A program made the position numbers and the translations under genes. From Anaerosporobacter mobilis DSM 15930 (GTDB lineage: Bacteria; Bacillota; Clostridia; Lachnospirales; Lachnospiraceae): a DNA stretch of 64,000 bases. The stretch covers positions 1 through 64,000 of the forward strand of contig NZ_FRCP01000020.1 of assembly GCF_900142955.1 (NCBI RefSeq), given 5' to 3'. The notes under the pieces are model-generated. The model was not told the origin of the DNA and searched no databases. It saw nothing but the letters and a program-made list of their open reading frames with translations. The stretch's first letter is position 1. Each line of letters starts with the position of its first letter. Positions 62,027-64,000 of the stretch are shown in pieces.

Positions 62027-62572
62027 ATGGAATTTTTTATACAAGTAAGTAAACCAATATGTTTAAATAACTATGATAATGCAGATGAAAGTTTAGCAGA
62101 TGCTATGGAGACTATTTTTCCATTACTAACTGAGGGGGCTATAATAATGTGGAACTATATTCCTATACGATTATCTTATAAGTACGATATTAGCTATATG
62201 TTAGATGATATTGTAGACATGCTCTTAATGATAAGAACTAAAGAAAAGGGAAAAATGGAAATACAATGGCTTCCGGATACATTTAGGTGTGATTGGAAAT
62301 TACAATGGAATGAAGGAACTATAAAAATAAAGTCAGAGTGGGGAGGAATAATAGGGGATTTAGAAAAAATATTAAATAAAAACTCTGAGGTGTGTTTAAA
62401 AGTTAACGAATTTAGAGGAGAATGGAAAAAATTATTAGAACTAGTAATAAAAAATTTAAAAAATAGTGGATATCAAGAAAATCAAATTAGAAACATGGAT
62501 AATCTATTAGTAGAATATAATAAAATAAGTGAAGAGGGTATCTTGTATCAGGAGAAGAAAATTAAACTTTGA
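62027..62572 (+). CDS. Candidate immunity protein of the Rhs toxin
   Basis: No family is recognised. The 181-residue acidic protein has no signal peptide and would stay in the cytoplasm, as immunity proteins of intracellular toxins do. The start is set at ATG 62027, 12 bp after the Rhs stop, because AGGAGGA (62014-62020) overlaps that stop; the in-frame ATG at 61991 lies inside the toxin gene. Position immediately after a toxin tip is the classical immunity place. The DNA is visibly AT-richer than the repeat shell, as expected for a swapped toxin-immunity module. Confidence 0.65.
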   Translation: MEFFIQVSKPICLNNYDNADESLADAMETIFPLLTEGAIIMWNYIPIRLSYKYDISYMLDDIVDMLLMIRTKEKGKMEIQWLPDTFRCDWKLQWNEGTIKIKSEWGGIIGDLEKILNKNSEVCLKVNEFRGEWKKLLELVIKNLKNSGYQENQIRNMDNLLVEYNKISEEGILYQEKKIKL

Positions 62573-62787
62573 AGCAAATAAGTTTTATGACTAAATTTAA
62601 TTAAGTATATTAAGTAATGCTATGTTCTCCCTTATAATTAGTCCTAAGTAATACAAAGAAAGCAACTAAAAATATAGACAAAATAGTTACTCACTTTTTG
62701 GATACAAAAAATTTAATTGAGTATAAGATTCTATATAAAAAATACGTTAGATTGTTGAATCGGCTCCCCAAAATTAGATCTAAAAAT

Positions 62788-63090
62788 TGATATGCCCCTT
62801 GTCAAGTAGACAGGACAAATATCAAAAACGAGATGCTGATGAACGACCGCACATATCAGTTTTGTGTGGTCGTTTTTCTATGCACACCATTTGTCTTTAT
62901 ATTTTACAACACGTTTATTTTCAAGGATAAATAACGCTCTGTTCTTTAAGTTTCTTATGAAAAACCTTGCTTGTATAATGAAACCCTCGATAGCTATGAA
63001 AGACTAGTTTTGCATTTGGATAAGAGGCAAGTACTTTTTTAAACGTTTTAATTACTAGCTTATTATCATTTCTGCAACTGATTACATACG
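62788..63090 (-). mobile_element. Remnant of an IS3-family insertion sequence
   Basis: The sequence TATGCCCCTTGTCAAGTAGA at 62790-62809 looks like an IS3-type terminal repeat. On the minus strand, 63088 to 62921 encodes a piece of an orfB integrase core: RNDNKLVIKTFKKVL, then FHSYRGFHYTS, before a stop. The family reads FHSDRGxQYTS, so the catalytic Asp is replaced by Tyr. The rest of the transposase is deleted. It lies between the two toxin cassettes. Confidence 0.8.
62842..62878 (+). terminator. Terminator after the Rhs-immunity pair
   Basis: A 12-bp stem (62842-62853 with 62863-62874, one mismatch) with a T-run, lying in the IS remnant. The stretch 62573-62787 holds nothing that I recognise. 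Confidence 0.65.
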
Positions 63091-63100
63091 AAAAATGGTT

Positions 63101-63338
63101 TCATCATGGCAAAGGAGAAAAGTATAAGTGGAAAGACCTCAATCTTTACCTTCGCAACTGGATATATAAGCTATTTAAGAAATGATGAAGAGCATAGTGT
63201 AACGAATATTCTAGATAAAGCTGGTAAGGTAAAAGCTACAATTGCATATGATGAATATGGTGTAATCGAAAATCCTGAAGTAGTAGGTACAAGTGGTAAT
63301 ATCTTTGCCTATACGGGACATGTATATGAGGAAAGTAC
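63101..63338 (+). pseudogene. Broken duplicate of the Rhs core
   Basis: This fragment repeats the end of the Rhs shell of the large gene (from about 61014): MAKEKSISGKTSIFTF, RNDEEHSVTNILDKAGKVKA and GNIFAYTGHVYEEST align closely with it. About ten residues are missing after TSIFTF. The copy breaks inside the core just after YEEST, where the intact protein has GLYYAKARYYDA. The reading frame then changes, so the downstream toxin domain is not in frame with it. Confidence 0.85.
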
Positions 63339-63626
63339 GGTAGTAATGATGTTAAGCGGTTTGCTGAGTTAAGCGCAAAATCAAAAAGTAGTGGACCATT
63401 AAAAGGTAAGGTGGCAGATGATGCGGCTAAAAATTTAGGATTTTCAAAGATAAAGGAAAAATCACATGGTCAACCAATATATAAAAAAGGGAATAAATAT
63501 ATTACACCTGATATTGATGGACATAATGGTGGAGTATGGAAAATGGCTAATTCAATAAAAAATTTGGCATCTAAGGCTACAAGAATGGGTACATATGACA
63601 TTAATTTGGTCAGAATTGGAGATTAG
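63339..63626 (+). CDS. Orphan toxin domain, Ntox21-like (predicted RNase)
   Basis: The open frame from about 63339 encodes some 95 residues, with no clear start; GTG 63411 is the first candidate. It contains KNLGFSKI, HGQPIYKKGNKYITPDIDGH, GGVWKMANSIKNL and a C-terminal RMGTYD...RIGD. Conserved lysines, a DxD/His motif, RxG[ST] and RxxD fit the polymorphic toxin family Ntox21, predicted to be a ribonuclease. Its frame differs from that of the Rhs core fragment, so it is a displaced, probably silent, toxin cassette. An immunity candidate follows after 1 bp. Confidence 0.68.
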   Translation, partial: GSNDVKRFAELSAKSKSSGPLKGKVADDAAKNLGFSKIKEKSHGQPIYKKGNKYITPDIDGHNGGVWKMANSIKNLASKATRMGTYDINLVRIGD

Positions 63627-63627
63627 A

Positions 63628-64000
63628 ATGATAAAATATAGAATTTCAAAATATAATCCTAATAAAAGAGACTCAAATAATAAATATGCAGTAGATACAT
63701 GGACTTCATATGCGGATATAGGGAAAAATTATAATAATAATAGAATTAGCTTTGAGGAGTATATTGAAGTTGAGAATAATTATGTTATTGTATTAATGAT
63801 GGTTCTTGAAGCTGTTGGTGTTAAAAGAATTCAAATCAATGACCTAGAGATTAATTTTACTATATCAGAGATGAATCAAATGTTTACCAATAAATTACCA
63901 ATGTTAACTGAAGTACAAATTAATATCATAAATACTTTAAAGAATAATTATAGTATTGATTATCCACAAATAGGAGAATATGTTCGATTAATTTTAAGAG
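63628..64000 (+). CDS. Putative immunity protein of the orphan toxin (runs off the window)
   Basis: The ATG at 63628 follows a TTGGAG ribosome binding site and lies 1 bp after the toxin stop. The frame stays open for 124 codons to the end of the window. It starts MIKYRISKYNPNKRD and contains SYADIGKNYNNN, then FEEYIEVENNYV. This resembles small immunity proteins found beside Ntox21-type domains, although I name no family. No signal peptide is present. The 3' end is missing. Confidence 0.7.
   Translation, partial: MIKYRISKYNPNKRDSNNKYAVDTWTSYADIGKNYNNNRISFEEYIEVENNYVIVLMMVLEAVGVKRIQINDLEINFTISEMNQMFTNKLPMLTEVQINIINTLKNNYSIDYPQIGEYVRLILR

Overview
The window is AT-rich, Gram-positive-style DNA: strong ribosome binding sites, near-consensus sigma-A promoters, lipoprotein signal peptides and many intrinsic terminators. 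It encodes sporulation and germination proteins (GerA-family protein, LysM/GH18 cortex-lytic enzyme), family 3 cellulose-binding modules and a large arabinan-utilisation cluster. This suggests a spore-forming, plant-fibre-degrading Clostridia member of the Lachnospiraceae, similar to Lachnoclostridium (Clostridium) phytofermentans. The species call is inference from gene content.

Layout. 1-4.2 kb: initiator tRNA-Met, proC, a CE2-type acetyl esterase, a metallo-beta-lactamase-fold hydrolase and a sirtuin. 4.6-7.4 kb: a TrmB-type sugar regulator with its own promoter and operator-like dyad, then a PfkB sugar kinase and a pyridoxal-kinase-like protein. 7.6-10.1 kb: a MutS-family ATPase without an Smr domain and, upstream, a promoter-to-terminator unit encoding a structured RNA. 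10.3-14.7 kb: a Big2/DUF4358 exported protein, mntP under a manganese (yybP-ykoY) riboswitch, asnA and an asparaginase. 15-20 kb: a neopullulanase-type GH13 enzyme and two spore genes. 20.4-29 kb: an Lrp regulator, a DUF4349 lipoprotein, an NhaC antiporter, a TrpXYZ-like ABC importer and an OmpR/histidine-kinase pair.

29.1-51.1 kb is an arabinan or arabino-oligosaccharide locus. It has an ArsR-type regulator, an extracellular GH51 lipoprotein, two GH43 enzymes (one secreted, one cytoplasmic), two complete sets of ABC permeases and binding proteins without an ATPase, an NHL/Yip1 membrane protein, a DUF5696 protein and a cytoplasmic GH51 arabinofuranosidase. In the working model, secreted enzymes shorten the polymer, the importers take up oligosaccharides using a shared ATPase encoded elsewhere, and cytoplasmic GH43/GH51 enzymes finish the job. 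Two promoters in the cluster share an operator-like TTTAG-N6-CTAAA site. Very large hairpins and three tandem 282-bp palindromic units flank the second binding-protein gene.

51.5-54.2 kb: a chemoreceptor followed by a surface protein with a lectin-like domain. 54.5-64 kb: a polymorphic-toxin island. A 2511-residue Rhs/YD-repeat protein carries three CBM3 cellulose-binding modules inside it, ends in an unrecognised toxin-like tip and is followed at once by a candidate immunity gene. After an IS3-family remnant comes a displaced cassette: a broken Rhs core, an Ntox21-like toxin domain and a putative immunity gene that runs off the window. The cellulose-binding Rhs toxin is the most striking candidate for an undescribed system here.
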